Shown in pieces: positions 1 through 12,059 of a DNA stretch of 64,000 nt. Position numbers and translations under genes: made by a program. Position 1 is the first letter of the stretch; every line of letters starts with the position of its first letter. The notes under the pieces were generated by a model, which saw only the letters and a list, made by a program, of their open reading frames with translations, did not search any database and was not told the DNA's origin. The stretch comes from Toxoplasma gondii ME49. Taxonomy: Eukaryota; Apicomplexa; Conoidasida; Eucoccidiorida; Sarcocystidae. The stretch is from positions 744,001 to 808,000 of the forward strand of contig NC_031467.1 of NCBI RefSeq assembly GCF_000006565.2, read 5' to 3'.

Positions 1-1335
1 TGCAGCGGCTCTCTCGTCCTTCAGTCTGGTGACCACGAAGATGGGACGTGTTCTTCGGTCAATCCCATTAACCAAACATGAATTTACTCGCTAACTTAAA
101 AATGTCTTCACAGTAATACCTAACGAGTAAACCGAAAGAAGACTCGATCCCCGGCGTGCACCGGTCACTTGTCTAACAGCGACCCGTGAGTATTAGTTCC
201 AACAAGAAAAAGACCATCCACATAAATATCGTTCCGTGACTCAGAGCGAACGCATGAATGCCTCTATGACGGTACCAAAGGTGCCGTAGAGCAAGCTTAT
301 TCCTCGACACTTGAGAAGGGGATACCTAGGAAGTGTCTGCACATCTTTTCTTGAACATGTGCATCCGGGTTCGGTCACCTCATCTGGCTGTGATCATAGA
401 CAGATAGTGAAGTGGTGCCCTGCCAATCGACTGACTACTCTGCCTGTGGATTTCTAGAGATAATCCAAGCCGGCTGGCTGCGCAGGGTATCCAGTTCTCG
501 AAGTTTGCTTTTTTAGCCAGCCAGCGCATGCTCCCTGCGCGCTGCATGCAGATGCTGCTATGTTGTCTGGTGTGCTGAGTGAAAGCCTTGCAACCAGCTA
601 ACGGAGTAAGTCTTTTTCGCGGTCCGGTTGTCGCCAGTTATTCTCGCGAATGTATTTCGTGTGTTTCATCTGGAATCTGCAGAAACTAACCGCTTTGGTT
701 TGTCCTTCTCGCCGAGTTTGGGTGTCCGTGTGTAGCATAGAAGCGCTGGAGGCAACAGGGTCCCAACACCCCAAGCGGCGATGTGTGTGTTTGTGTCGGA
801 GGAACAGCGTACGCATTTCACAAAAAAGCTGGCTTTTCTGCATGCCTCTCCGTGTTTCATTGCTGCCAGTTAAGTTCCGCGGGCCTTTTGATCAACAAGA
901 GCCTGAGGGGCTCTCCCTCACACTATTGGGTGCTCTCGTCGTTCCTGTCTCGTGTTCCTCACCTCCCAGAGGCCGAGGGCTCTCTGCCGTAAACCGCCCA
1001 TCTCCTCCATCTTGCGGTGTCTCTGACTCCATCGTGTTTTCCTTTGCTCCTCTCCATTTCCTCCACTTCCCTGCACTCCATCATTCACAGTTTCGCGGTC
1101 GTTCTGTAGTCCGCGCATCGGCAGAACCACGGCACAGCTTCTGTCGCTCCTTGCGAATCGTCTCTGCCTTTCGTTTCCTCCCTTCATCCTCCTCGCCGGC
1201 TCACGGAGAGACTCTTATTTGGGCGAAGAAGCCTCTCTGAAGATACAGAGCAACTAGTATTTCTCTCCCATTCGTTTCGATGCTCGGCAGCCCGCGGCTT
1301 CTTTGAGAACAAACCCTTTCGGCGTCTTTTCCGGC
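1..1335. other. 5' flank of the Sec12-like gene, no gene seen
   Basis: No coding exon can be supported here. The right half (about 640-1330) is rich in C and T and stays open in one frame by composition only; it has no recognisable protein feature. It is the natural place for the promoter and 5' untranslated region of the gene that starts at 1336. Confidence 0.4.
543..550. promoter_or_regulatory. TGCATGCA palindrome
   Basis: An exact TGCATGCA palindrome lies about 790 bases upstream of the Sec12-like start codon. TGCATGC-type motifs are known as over-represented promoter elements and AP2-factor targets in Apicomplexa. The motif also occurs by chance and elsewhere in this window (for example near 7092), so its role here is an inference only. 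Confidence 0.2.
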
Positions 1336-4300
1336 ATGGCGACTATCTCCTACGTGGAATATCCCATTTACTCTGTAAGGCGTTCCTTCACGCTCGACTT
1401 TTGAAGCAATAACCAACAGAGGAGCGCGGCGCAAGTGAAAGTCTCGTTTTTTCTCGTCCACCTTGGATTTCTGCCGGTTGCGTTCCTCCCGCCTCTCCAC
1501 TGGACGCGTGGAGAGAAGAGTGGCGCCTTCTTGAAAGCGAAGAGAGCGAGTCATACATACGTTGGACCACTGGCTCGGAACTTCAAGGTGCATTTATTCA
1601 AAGCTACGCAGTTTGCTGGAAAGTGCCTTGCGTTCCATCCGCAGCCATCAGGGGAGGATCAGAGGGAAACGGATTGCCTTCGAATGCGCAGGCACAGATG
1701 CATTACTGCAAACAGAGAAGAGTACGAGAGAGACCATGTTCCACTTTGCCTGCCCTATCTGGCCTTTCCTTTCTTCACTTTGTCTCCTCTCACATCGGTC
1801 CTGAAGAGAATCGAGTCGCGAACTGCCTGTTCGCCAGATTTTCTTCGTTCTCGTCTCCGCCAATTCTCTTTCTGCCGCTATCTTTTTCTGTGTATCTCTC
1901 GTTTTCTTCTGCTCGCAGATTGCCACAGATGGAGAAATCGTGGCGACGTCGGGAGGCGGGGGCGGGTCGGACTATGGAATCGAAGATCAGCTTGTAAGTG
2001 TCATACGGGTCTTCCTTGTAAAACCACACAGTGAAGTACGACATCTGTTCGCGACAGAAGACTTTCAGCAGTCAAAGGGGGTCACAAAAGGTTTCCTACG
2101 AGCCCGGTAGTGTGCACGGCTGACTAAGTGACTACTTGCCTCGTTCAGAAATCGATTGCATCCCCATGTGCCGGGCTGCTCCTTTCCAGTAGAGATGGTG
2201 GTCCGGTAGAGCTGTGCTAAACATGGAACTTGTAAACCGTAAATTGCCGATTGATGTGTAGTAATACAGTTATTCCATATCGACAATATTTGAGCAACGA
2301 AGATTTTTCGACCAAGTCCGACAACGCTTCTTGTTCAGAAGCAAAAAAGCGGTTTTCCAAATAATGGAGAGCTCCGGCACTGGATTGCCAGCTTCCACTC
2401 CATCGCTGTTCGAGGGTGGTGTTTCCCAATGGCCGGGTCCTTCTGACTCGTTGAGCTCACCACCTTTCAAGAATACGATTTGAGGGGAGTCTTTCGATTT
2501 CCAGAAGCGGAGTCACCTAAGAGAGCTTCGCTTCCGCTGTCTGGAGTATCGTCTTCCTCTCAGGGCGGTTCTCTCGAGCGTCTGCCTTTCTCTTCCTCTG
2601 GCTCTGTCTCATCCCTTTCTCGCCGCGGCTCTGAGGTCGCGGCGGCTTGTTCCTCGTTTCCTACTCAAGATTATGCAAACGTGTGCTACAGAAGTCCCGT
2701 ACAAGAGCGTTCGCCCGTGGTTTCCATGTTCGGGACGACCTGAAGGCCTTTTCTTGCGCATTCTGGCTGTGCCTAGATCTGCCCCTGCAAGAACGCACCT
2801 GCAGTGAATCTTGCCTCTGCTGTTTCTCGCGCTGCCCAGGGCATGCGCTCAGTGGTCTCCATCCCAGTGACCGTCTGTACGGAACACTTAGGTCTCCAGC
2901 CGAGACCGCTCCCGAGTTCCGAACAGACAGTTTGAGTTTTCGCTGAGACAGAACCTAGAGGCTTAACGTTGACTTGCCAAACCAGCGCGGGCTTGTAAAA
3001 GTAATACGTATGGTAAGCTTGAGTGGGACGGTGTTAGGGCACAGTGCATTCCGATGTTCCTGAGCATCGCAACTAGCTGTTTACATCGTCTCTGAAGAGT
3101 CGCGGTGCCGCGCTTTGAGACTACGTACAAGAACTCTCTGTTTCGAGAGTCGAAAAGATTGTTTGCTCATGCTCTCCTCTCGCGTTCTTTTTTCGTCAGG
3201 AAACGCACAGAGTGAATCTAGAGACAGGCCAGCTGCTGCCGGTGATCAGCACGGCCGAGGCGGGCGGCGTCGTCGACTCACTCTGCTTCAACAAAAACGT
3301 GAGGAAACCAAGAAGCGTAGGCCGTTGCTTTCTGTGGCCGAAAATGCGCTGTGAAGACTGCTGTGTAGCGACGCAGACAGTGTTTTAGGTAAACGTATTG
3401 GCTTTCAGTATCCCGCGACTTTGATGTTCTTCCACATCGCCACAGAGGCAGTGGCTTTGTAGCGTATTGGGACGGCTGCAGGCGACTGCCTGCCGAATTT
3501 CTAGCACACATGCTTTCCGCCGTTGCCAAGTACCTCCTCGTGTTCCCCGCCAACCCAACTCCCCAAACAAACGTAGGAATCGCTCTGGCGTCTCCATTTA
3601 CTTCAGAAGCGCCTCGTGTGAAATTGCCAGCGTTCAACCTCGGACGAAGAGAACGAGATGGGATGTTGCATGCTACAACAGAGTCGGTCGTTTTCCGCTT
3701 TGCCGATGTCCATTTCTAGGTCGACCTCTGGTGCGGATGTTGCCAGGGTCAAGTCGTGCTCATCCAGAAAGACAAAGACCACGGGTGAGTTGTGATCTGC
3801 ACAGTTGTGTGAAGGAGGAAAGCTGGGGAGACGAAACGTTTCTCAGCAGCCTGGACATTCGTTTTCACTCCGTATATGGGCGAGAGGAAAACGACTCTTT
3901 TTACAAATCGATTTTCGCCTTAAATAAACGTTTCGAGCAGCAGTTATGGCAGCTTCGACACCTTCAAAAAGATGTAACGACTTGACCAATGTCTTTACGT
4001 AATATTCGGTGGACGAGAAGAGTAGGATATCGCCCAAACTCGTATGACGCCCAAGACATCCCGGTTGTCTCGAATCGTCTGTCGACCTGCATGAAGTCCA
4101 CTTTAGAACCACATGTGCACACGGTTGATCCTTTTATCGTGCGTAACGCCTTTACTCCTCAGTTGGGACCCAAAATTAGATTCTTGGGACTTAAGTCAGA
4201 AAATTCAGCTCAGAGCTTTTCCATCCACGAGTTCACTAGCAGGTACCGTACGAACGATGTACTGGTTGAGGCGCATGCACCACACGTGTATCACCCGTGC

Positions 4301-5491
4301 CCAGAAGGGAATCCTTCGCCAACAGCTGGGCGCATGCATGCGTCTCGTTGTTTTCTTTTTGCGTGTCACCGCGTAGCGACAGTCGTTCTTCCACGTGCGA
4401 GGACAAGAGACAGGGACGCAGAACTGGGAGAGACTGCTTCTTGTGTGTGTGGCTTTTTCAGACTGGGCGTCGTCGCTCGCTTCGGACCGCCGCCGGTTTC
4501 GAGCGGGAAGCGACCGCGTCTGGTGAGTGCGGGCGCTCAGAGCAGTTGCGCAAGCGAAACGAACGACGAGAGAGCGAGGAGCAGCGTGTCACCTTGGAGA
4601 GAGGAAGGGCAACACTCGCAGAGAGCGCTTCGCACTCGTGTCTCAAGTCCATCCTCTAGAGGAAAGGAGTGGAGTCCGTTACTCCTTCTCACTCAGTGTG
4701 GAAAGTCCAAAGGCTATACGCCGAGGGCTCGGGGACGTCGACCTTTGCTGGTGACCGGAGACGGCACTTCGGAACCACAGAGCAGCTCTCCTGCAACTGA
4801 GAGAAGAGATCCGTTTGGCTTCTTCCGTGCACCCAGTTCGCCTTCATGTGCTTCCAAAGTTGGCATTCTCCAGAGCCAAATGCAATGTTCGTCCAGTTTT
4901 TTGTGCCTGGTGAACAGATCACAGCCCGCTTCTCTCCGTCCGGTGAAATTGTCGTCGCGGGAGGCGAAGACAAAGTCGTTCGGTGAGTCCTCGAACTGAC
5001 GCTTTTCAAGTCTTTACATAAACGGCGGTGAAGGATTATAGGCAGTGCTCTTCGACATGCAGCATAGATCTTATATGGCAGATTAATTACTCGCGTATAC
5101 CTCGCTACTCGCCTACGGGATCCGGGTTCTATTGTGTTAGCAGAGCGCAGTTGAGCTGTTAATCATTCAAGAGTCGAACCAATTGAATACCGTTTTATTG
5201 AGGGAACAAAGATAACCAGGGTACTCTGGGATCCGTGTTGACAACGTGTTTCGCGTATCCCAGATCGAACATACTCCTTCGCGGGTCCACGCTGTGGAAT
5301 TGGGTCTTCTGTCTCCCCCACAAGCTCCAGTTACACCGCTACACAGTTACGGCTCTGCATCTACATCTATACATTTTTGTCTTTAGATATGTCTACATGT
5401 TTACGTGTGCCACATATATTTGTTTACATATGCATGTACGCGTTGATTTGTGTATTCATGCATAGATCTATTTATACTTATATGTATATGT

Positions 5492-5523
<32 letters not shown>

Positions 5524-8500
5524 GTGTATGTATATCCCTTGGTGTATCATGTGTGTCTGCTTCCTTTGAGCGTGTCCGTCTCGGCCTCTCGGCTTCCAGC
5601 CTTCCCCCTTTGTGATGCTTTTGTTCGTGTCGCTCGCTCATCATTTCTACATCTCTCACATCCTCGACCTCGCGCTGTCTCTCTGTCCCTTACCTGCGTT
5701 CATCTCCCGTTGTTTTGCTGGTTGGAACTTCAGCGTCTGGCGGATAGCCCGGACTGGTGCCTCCAGTGAGAGAGGCAACGTCCCTCCTGCGGCGAAAGAA
5801 GGCTGGGAGGCTACACTCGTCTGCGAGTTGCGAGGACACGAAGGTGACATCAAGGACTGCTGCGTTAGCAGTGACAGCAGTCTGGTACGCTCTGTTTTTG
5901 CGGATTTGCACGCTTCGTTTTTTCTCCATTGGTTTTTCCGTGTGGGTTTCTGGAGACAAGAACATGATTCTGCGTCTCTACATGTTTTTCCCCATGGGTC
6001 CCATCTGCGTCGTCGCCTTTTTCTCTCTAGATCCCCGGCTTCTTCCTTTCGCTTCTGTCGCACTCTTCGTTCCGCCGTCGCTGCGCTAGTCGGCTGTCTC
6101 TTGCTTTTCGTTGCGCATCCCTGCTGTGAGTGCTCAGTTTTTTCTCTGATTCCTTTCCGTGCTTCGCTGCTCTTGCGCTTGGCTCAGGTCGCGTCTTGCG
6201 GAGCAGACAGCAAGCTTTGTCTCTGGGACTGGCGGACGGGCGCTCTTCTACACAGCATTGAGAAGCGGAATCCGAGAAAAGCCGAAGAAAAACTGACATT
6301 TCGGTGTGGCAGGTTCGTCCCGTCCGCTTCGTGGAACTCGACGAAGACCGGCCCGTCCTCGTTGTGCCTCGTCAGCTCACGCACCGCTGAATATCCTTCG
6401 AATTGCGCAGTTAACGCCTCTCTAGACCCCACATGTGCACGTTGGAAGAACTCGGATCACAGGCTCTCAGGTGCCCTCGGTTCGCCGGGGACCTTGGAAG
6501 CACGCAGCCACTGTGTCTCTGCTTTTGTCTGCCATCCGTTAGAGACACCCCTGCTGACAGGGTTCGCTATCCAGATGGAGAGGTTTCTGAGACTCAGGCT
6601 CTCTAGATCCCCGAAGAGGGACAGGAAAACGTGGAATTGCATGCGTGTGAGAAGGCGGCAAAATGCGCTGATTTACCGTTATTTCGAGGCCTGATGGCTT
6701 CCGTTCCCATTCGTGTGCGTCTTAGTCATCTGGAGTAGATTGTGGAGAAGCGTTAACGTCACAGGATGTGAAAGCCAGCACTCCTTCCAAAATCGAGAAG
6801 ATCACACAACATGCTGCACAGATAACTCGTCATCTGCAGATCCAGTGCTTTGCTCTTCTGCGTGTCGATTGTGGTACTTCAGATTCCTCCCCACACCTCC
6901 AGGTGTACCAGCAAACAGCGGCCAGAGACTGATCGCTGTCGCTTGCGGGCTGAGAGGCCCGTCATACTTTGTTGGATGGTAAAAGTCGTTTATCCCGTCG
7001 AAAACTTTGGAGAAACGTCACCTTCTTCGTGTGCGCGGTGGTGAAGGAAAAGTGCATGAACAGTTTCCAGGCGCTTCGGACGCGCGCATGTGCATGCACT
7101 TGCGTGTATTCAGCGTGCATTCAGAGATACACTGTAGTACAGGCTGTCTGTTCTTTCACAGGCACGCAATCGGTAGACGAGGAAGTGTGATCTTTGGTGG
7201 TTTCCATGTGATCCACGCACTCGTGCAAGAGTCGCTTGGGTTTAACTGACAGCGTTTGTTTAGACATTACCTTCTGTGCCGAGATTCAGTGCCATAATCG
7301 TGGGTCTATGCTTACACTTCTATGGACTGCACTGTGTCCGCACACGTGCAACGCTATGAATATGTAGCACTGGCGTGCATACACTTGAACATCACACGGG
7401 CTTTATCCATTTCATTTTTTTCGATGGTTTATCAGTGACCGTGGGTGGAGCTAGATGAAAAGCATGTGTTCTTTTTGGTCTGCGTGGTGTGGATCTTCCA
7501 CGCTGCTCGGCCGTAAACATGGAAGATGGTCATGCATCAACGCGTTTGGTTGCAGGCGGTTTAAGTGTGTGTGACGAACATCCCTGTTTGTTTCCAGAAG
7601 GGTGTCCCGCAGTCAGGTTTGTGAAAAAATGCGCGTCGTTTTATTTCTAGGTCGATTGCCTTTGGAGGCAGCGCGCCGTCGCAACTGCCCGCCCCGACCT
7701 ACGACAAGAAGAGCGAGGACTCTGCTCCGTCTGAGGGCTCAAACAAGGCATCCCAGTCTCTCCCTCCTTCCGCCTCTTCTGTCACCGTAACACAGTTGTG
7801 TGAATCCATGTGCGACGATAGCGTCCCGTGTTGCCAGGCCGAGATTTCGACTGATGGACAACTCATCGCGGTGGGCTTCGCGGATGGAAAATGTAAAGTG
7901 TACAACCGAGGGTACGCGAGAGCTACTGGCCTCGTCACGCATCGGCCATGTGGAAGCAGCTTAGCAGGTGTACATAAACCAGACTTGCGCTCACAGCGTA
8001 AGGATGGGGGGTCGTGAACATGTCAGACGCCGAGTTGTTTTTGGTGTGTTATACGCGTATTTGGTCGGGCAGAGTTCTATACTGAGATCGGGTCTGAGTT
8101 AAGTGACAATAGTATCAGGTTTGAAATTCATTGCCCACTGATCGAAACGCGTGATGTCTTTTCGTCGTTCATAGAGATGTAGTAATGCTTGTCAAGCTGC
8201 TTGTATCTCTGTACCTCAGTGCGTACTTAGAAAGCTTTGCCAGACATGTTATTTAGATATCGGTCCTGACGATGTCTCCTTTTGCTAGCCCAGTGCCTAA
8301 GGGTCGCTAATTTTTCTGATACATGAATATGAGCGCTCTGCTTCATTTGTTTCGGCACAGAACGCGGGTGTTTTTGCAGGCTGTCGCTTGTGGCCCAGAG
8401 TTCGAAACATGATCTCCCAGTCACTGGGTTGTGCTTTTTGAACAACAACAAAACTCTCGTCTCTACTAGCGCTGACTACTCTGTGGTGGTAAGCTTTTGT

Positions 8501-9313
8501 TTCATCCAACGACGAAACGGATGCGCCTGTTGCCATCATATTGCTGCGCGTGTAATGATTGGATACGCTCACGCGTGCGTGTATAAATGCATACGATACG
8601 AACATGCGCATGTGTCCACTGTAATGTTGAATTCATTTGGTCGTGGCACAAAGCGTCTCCGGACAGCTTTATCTCGCGTGCAGATACGTGTCGCTTTTAT
8701 GGATATGGGTGCTTATCTCTCTCTTGATTGCTCTCTCTTTATGTATGAACCTGCTTGCGTTTACAGTGTCGGGGAGGCTGTTTCTATCCTCCGGAAAAAT
8801 AGTCGGTGTCCTCAATTCGAATGGAACGATGGAGGACGAAGGGACTTGTTTTTCATTGTTTACGGGCTTTGTTGCTTTTTGTCTTTCTGTGACTGTTTAC
8901 AGACTCTCGACCTAACTCGCCGTTCTAGAGGAATTTGTGGTCGGTGCTGCTGCTGTAGGAAGCGAGCGTGCTTTTGCGGGTTCCTCATTTTTCTCTTCCT
9001 GCTCTTGGTGGGCGGCTTTGCAGTTCACCATATTGCCTCTCTCGGCTATCTTCACTTCATAAGTCAGCATGACGCTGCTCAGATGGGCTTGTACAGGCAG
9101 ACAATGGAGGACCTTGTGATCCAGCAGCGTCTGCACGATCTCGAAATCGAGCAGAAAGAAGAACGGAGACGCTCGGGGGGAGAGGCGAGACTTGGGCGAG
9201 AGCGTTCTGCACCGCCACGTCAAACAGATAGAAAGGCGCATAAGCAAGACCAAGCACGACGTGGGGGGGCGTACAGACACAAAACAAGCGCAACGGTCAA
9301 GGACGAACTGTGA
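1336..9313 (+). CDS. SEC12: Sec12/PREB-like WD40 membrane protein (Sar1 exchange factor)
   Basis: Likely ER guanine-nucleotide exchange factor for Sar1, which starts COPII budding. Exons, phase-checked from 3200 on: 1336-1374, about 1612-1737 (3' end uncertain), 1919-1993, 2456 to about 2690 (end uncertain), 3200-3298, 3720-3784, 4462-4522, 4837-4982, 5734-5884, 6188-6312, 6883-6978, 7651-7911, 8380-8488, 8903-9313. The N-terminus MATISYVEYPIYS followed by a glycine-rich GGGGGSDYGIEDQ loop is the Sec12/PREB signature; the loop binds potassium and is needed for Sar1 activation in yeast Sec12. WD-type repeats follow (ITARFSPSGEIVVAGGEDK, KLCLWDWRTGALL, GHEGDIKDCCVSSD). The last exon has a cysteine-rich patch GRCCCCRKRACFCG, one membrane span, a charged luminal segment and the terminal residues KDEL. 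A Ser-rich insert fills the 2456 exon. Family assignment is firm; early exon joins are not. Confidence 0.78.
5478..5535. repeat. (TA)n/(TATG)n microsatellite
   Basis: Imperfect TA and TATG repeats within the intron between the exons ending at 4982 and starting at 5734 of the Sec12-like gene. Confidence 0.9.
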
Positions 9314-12059
9314 CAGAATCGAGAGGCTCAAATGCTGTGCGTTAATGGACAGTGTCCACGCAATGTGCGGCCGTATGAGAAACGCATTTTTGTCATGTAA
9401 CCGCAGAGAGAAATAAATGCCATGACACCGGCGGGGAAAAAACACGATACCGTTCTCTGAAACTCAAGGACGCACTAGGTTTAGTGTCTTGTTTTCGGTA
9501 CTCAGCACAAAGTTGGGTTCTCTTTCTCAAGGCAGTCAGTCTGTTTGCGGTGCAGCGCATCTATTTTGAGAGATGCGAAAGCCCATAGGAGTTTTGAGTG
9601 CGAGGGGAAAGCCACAGTTGTGTATGTTTTTTGGAGCTAAGAGAGACCAAGGGGGAAAGTGCACTGATGCATGAAACCCGTAATTGATCGAAATGAATAC
9701 AACATGAAGACGGGGCCACGTGGAATGAAGTGGCACGTTGGTCATGTGTCCAAAACTGGCGCCTCCCGCTCAGGTTGACAAAACGAGCTGCCGTTTTGAA
9801 ACTTAGTCACTGTGTCCGGTACGCGGTCTCTGCTATTGAAGATGCTCTGAAACACAAGTGGCAGGTATGTCAGCCTTCAGCTGCCAAACGATGACGATAT
9901 TTCCACTGCAGCGTTTCCTAGAATTTCTACACTATATTCACAGCATTATACAAACCAAGCAAAGGAACATTTTACCATGTGCTGCCTGTGCAAAACGGCT
10001 GGACGCCATTCTACACATATTGAAACCCCCGGTGCACAACTGAATGTACTGCAGTTGGGGGCTTGACAGGTTCGCGTCGTTGGGTATACCCTCATCACGT
10101 TCAGACTGACGTGTTCACCGTCATCTGGTCTCTCCCGGTGCACATCAGTTTCGCAAGCCGTAGAAGCTACATGTTTCTCTGAAGGGGGTGACTCTTGAGT
10201 GTCGAATGTCTCTATTACTGCACGTGGCATGCGCAGTATTACGTTTTGTCCCGTTAGCATCGCTCTACAGTTTTGACTAGGCAGGCGCTCGACAACGTTT
10301 TCGTTCCAGTCATGTCAATAAAGACTCCAGTTGGTTTCAGAGCACATCGTGAACTTATGGATTCGTCTGAAACGGTATCTCTCCTGTTTCGACCGCAAGT
10401 TGCTTGAAGTAGCTGAAACCCGATTTTCACTGAAGAGCTTTTCGCTCGCACATCTAATCCACAGCGTGATGCGGTTGCGGAGAGGGTACCTGCACGGACA
10501 GTGCTGTCAGTGAGAAGCAGATAACTGGTTCAAAGAGGGCGCTCGCCAGTCAATTGAAATTATCAGGAGGCTGTGTTCATTCTGCCTCCACTCTTTACTG
10601 GATACATACTCACTCTGACACGTCGAACCGCCACAGTCGATGTGCTGCCATTCTTTTCTTGGCAAAGGATACGAAGGCACGTGAACCCTTCGAGATATGT
10701 AAATACATGTATTTATGTACACGTGTATATGAGAGGTTCTCCTTGTTTTCCACTTCAGGCGTGCATGTGCCAGCAACAGGACTCGTACAGTAGGCTAGGT
10801 ATAGACCCTGTACATCAGGCATAGAGAATGATTCAGATTGTTCAGAGTACCGTTCTCCAATCATTGCGCCCCTGTGGAGAGAAACGTTGAGGAGATGGCT
10901 GTTAGGTTTCCTGGTGCGAACTCTTTCTGCAGAGAGCTGAAGGTTTTGTCTGGTGGTGTGGTCGTCGTAAGCAGGTGCCAACGAGTTTTTCAAGAGAGTA
11001 GGAGCCAAATCAATCTACAAAGAATCAGGACGACTCTCGCACGTTTGCTGTCGGAGAACAAAAGCGAACCGACTCGAAATGACTAGACAGTGTGGCTTGG
11101 TGTAGCGACATAGACCAAGGACATGTTTACTGCGTTGCATCATTGAGTCTGACTGACAGAGAGGGCCGCTGAATATGGTTACTCAATGTGAGGTAATGCT
11201 GAGAATCAGCATCTCGTGTTATATTCACAGGCTTGCAGGAACGTTCACTGCTAGACTTCCATCGTAGAACTTGCCGCTCTTTGTACCAGTGTGCGCCGAG
11301 CAGCAGCTTCTGAAGAAAAGTTTTTGTCCGTTCTCCCTCCCGCTCGCCAACGTGGTGAACTCGTAACGTATTGCATGCAGGCAAAGAATATACTGCTCTG
11401 CTGAGTCGATGCTATAGCGCATGCAAAGGATAGTGTCCCGTATTTGTATGGGGCTTGTGTGTTTGATGTTTGACTTCTGCCTCTATTAGCATGGCCGCTG
11501 ACTTGGTGAGTGTGTAATAACCAAATGCTTGTATTTTAGACAGATACGAAGGGCCTAACTCGCCGGTCGTTCAGCGCTTCTCTACTTGAAGGCCAAGGAC
11601 ATTTTTTATCGCAGCAAACTACAGCAGAACCTGACCAGCAACATAGTTGCCAATAGCTCGCTAATAAGCACATTTGCCAACGTAGTCTCTGAAAAGGACC
11701 CAATCGCGTAATCTCTCCGAATGCTGAAAAGATGAATCTGTTTTCTGAGGCTTGTTTAAAGCTTGTTGACAGCGGAAAAAGTTACGCTGCTGCCGCTTGA
11801 CCACGACGCAAGCTGGGGGCCCATATGGCTTAAGAAAGTTTCCAGCCACAACGTGGTGGTGACGTGACTGCGTAAGCAGCTACCGCAATGGATTCGATTG
11901 AAATGGCGCGAACCACACGTCTGCGTATTCCGATACATACGCAAGTGACGACACCAGCGCATCCCCTTTGACGGGGGGCATTATCTGGTAAAAATGTGAC
12001 GAAGTCAACGAGTGCGAGTTCCTGGCTTGTGGCATTTAATCGTTGGTGATTTTTTGAAA
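9314..12059. other. Intergenic region between Sec12-like and NEK-like genes
   Basis: About 2.7 kb holding the 3' end of the Sec12-like transcript and the upstream region of the kinase gene. Short open frames (for example 10838-11086) lack convincing splice context or recognisable protein features. No RNA gene or repeat was recognised. Confidence 0.4.

Noticed and set aside
650..1240. Open frame of nearly 200 codons in the 5' flank.
   Set aside because: Pyrimidine-rich composition keeps it open; the translation is Ser/Pro/Cys-rich without motifs, and it lies in expected untranslated sequence.
6300..6390. Apparent frameshift in the Sec12-like gene: an alternative frame after 6306 reads VRPVRFVELDEDRPVLVV.
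   Set aside because: Splicing from 6312 (CAG|GT) to 6883 keeps phase and gives FRCGRFLPTPPG...LIAVACG, which aligns better with the PREB strand order. The alternative frame soon stops and no donor gives the needed phase.
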